18,169 bases of DNA, taken from Blastocladiella britannica. Lineage: Eukaryota; Blastocladiomycota; Blastocladiomycetes; Blastocladiales; Blastocladiaceae. The DNA lies in the NCBI GenBank assembly GCA_025349905.2, contig MU624897.1, positions 1 to 18,169 on the forward strand, in the 5' to 3' direction. The stretch's first letter is position 1, and every line of letters begins with the position of its first letter. The translations under genes and the position numbers were made by a program. The notes under the pieces are model-generated. The model searched no databases and had not been told where the DNA came from. It saw only the letters and a program-made list of their open reading frames with translations. Shown in pieces: positions 17,966 to 18,169 of this stretch.

Positions 17966-18169
17966 ATGCTGTGGCATGTGGAAGCCGTGGCGCCCGTAGC
18001 GTTTGACCCTGCCGATATACCACGGCACCAGATTGCGGCCGCACTTGAAGCGGGCGAGTTTGCCGGCGCCGTCACGGCTGCGCGCGACCTGGTGCTGGAG
18101 ATCGTGGCCGAGACGGGCGACCTGCAGACCGAGGTTCTTGACAAGATCCTCAAGCTCGTGGATGCGTGC
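17966..18169 (+). CDS. Partial unrecognised helical protein running off the right edge
   Basis: The frame is open from an ATG at 17966 to the window edge (68 codons), with a stop codon just upstream in frame. The predicted peptide is rich in Ala, Val, Leu and Glu and looks helical: IAAALEAGEFAGAVTAARDL, then LQTEVLDKILKLVDAC. Third positions are mostly G/C, like the genuine genes. The ATG may not be the true start, because the preceding frame reads TVVCPLALKAWVLT and would join to DMLWHVEAV by a one-base shift at about 17961-17964. The family is not recognised, and the 3' end is missing. Confidence 0.5.
   Translation, partial: MLWHVEAVAPVAFDPADIPRHQIAAALEAGEFAGAVTAARDLVLEIVAETGDLQTEVLDKILKLVDAC

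Overview
The window looks like nuclear DNA from a GC-rich, intron-bearing eukaryote. Third codon positions are strongly G/C. At least 15 GT-AG introns can be placed, most of them 52-75 nt long, with branch-site-like CTNAC/TACTAAC sequences near the 3' end. The best-preserved proteins are ordinary eukaryotic families: an EBP-type sterol isomerase, an OCRL/INPP5B-type inositol polyphosphate 5-phosphatase, an APP1-type phosphatidate phosphatase and FAM32A. A Trp-Trp-rich ankyrin-like repeat family is also present. Together these suggest an early-diverging zoosporic fungus, perhaps Blastocladiomycota. The organism is inferred; nothing in the sequence names it.

Layout. Positions 1-690 hold no confident gene. 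An Ala/Thr/Asp-rich unrecognised gene lies on the minus strand (691-2468), with unresolved reading-frame breaks. Positions 2469-3389 contain only patches of protein-like sequence in shifting frames, possibly a decayed gene. A head-to-head pair of paralogs follows: a full-length repeat protein (minus, 3390-5411) and a shortened copy with an internal deletion (plus, 5548-6189).

From 6382 to 16717 four minus-strand genes lie in a row, all with credible spliced models. They are an Ala/Glu-rich PH-domain protein with five repeated basic motifs (6382-8847), a sterol delta8-delta7 isomerase (9112-10046), an APP1-domain phosphatase with a signal peptide (10119-11446), and a 1477-residue OCRL-like 5-phosphatase with ASH and RhoGAP-like domains (11758-16717). 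The splicing factor FAM32A is divergent from the last of these (plus, 16873-17443). The right edge (17966-18169) carries the start or an internal part of an unrecognised plus-strand gene.

The four minus-strand genes all concern membranes or lipids: a sterol enzyme, a phosphatidate phosphatase, a phosphoinositide phosphatase, and a PH protein that may bind phosphoinositides. They are separate transcription units with their own introns, not an operon. Whether their adjacency matters is an open question. I saw no mobile element, CRISPR array, tRNA or rRNA.
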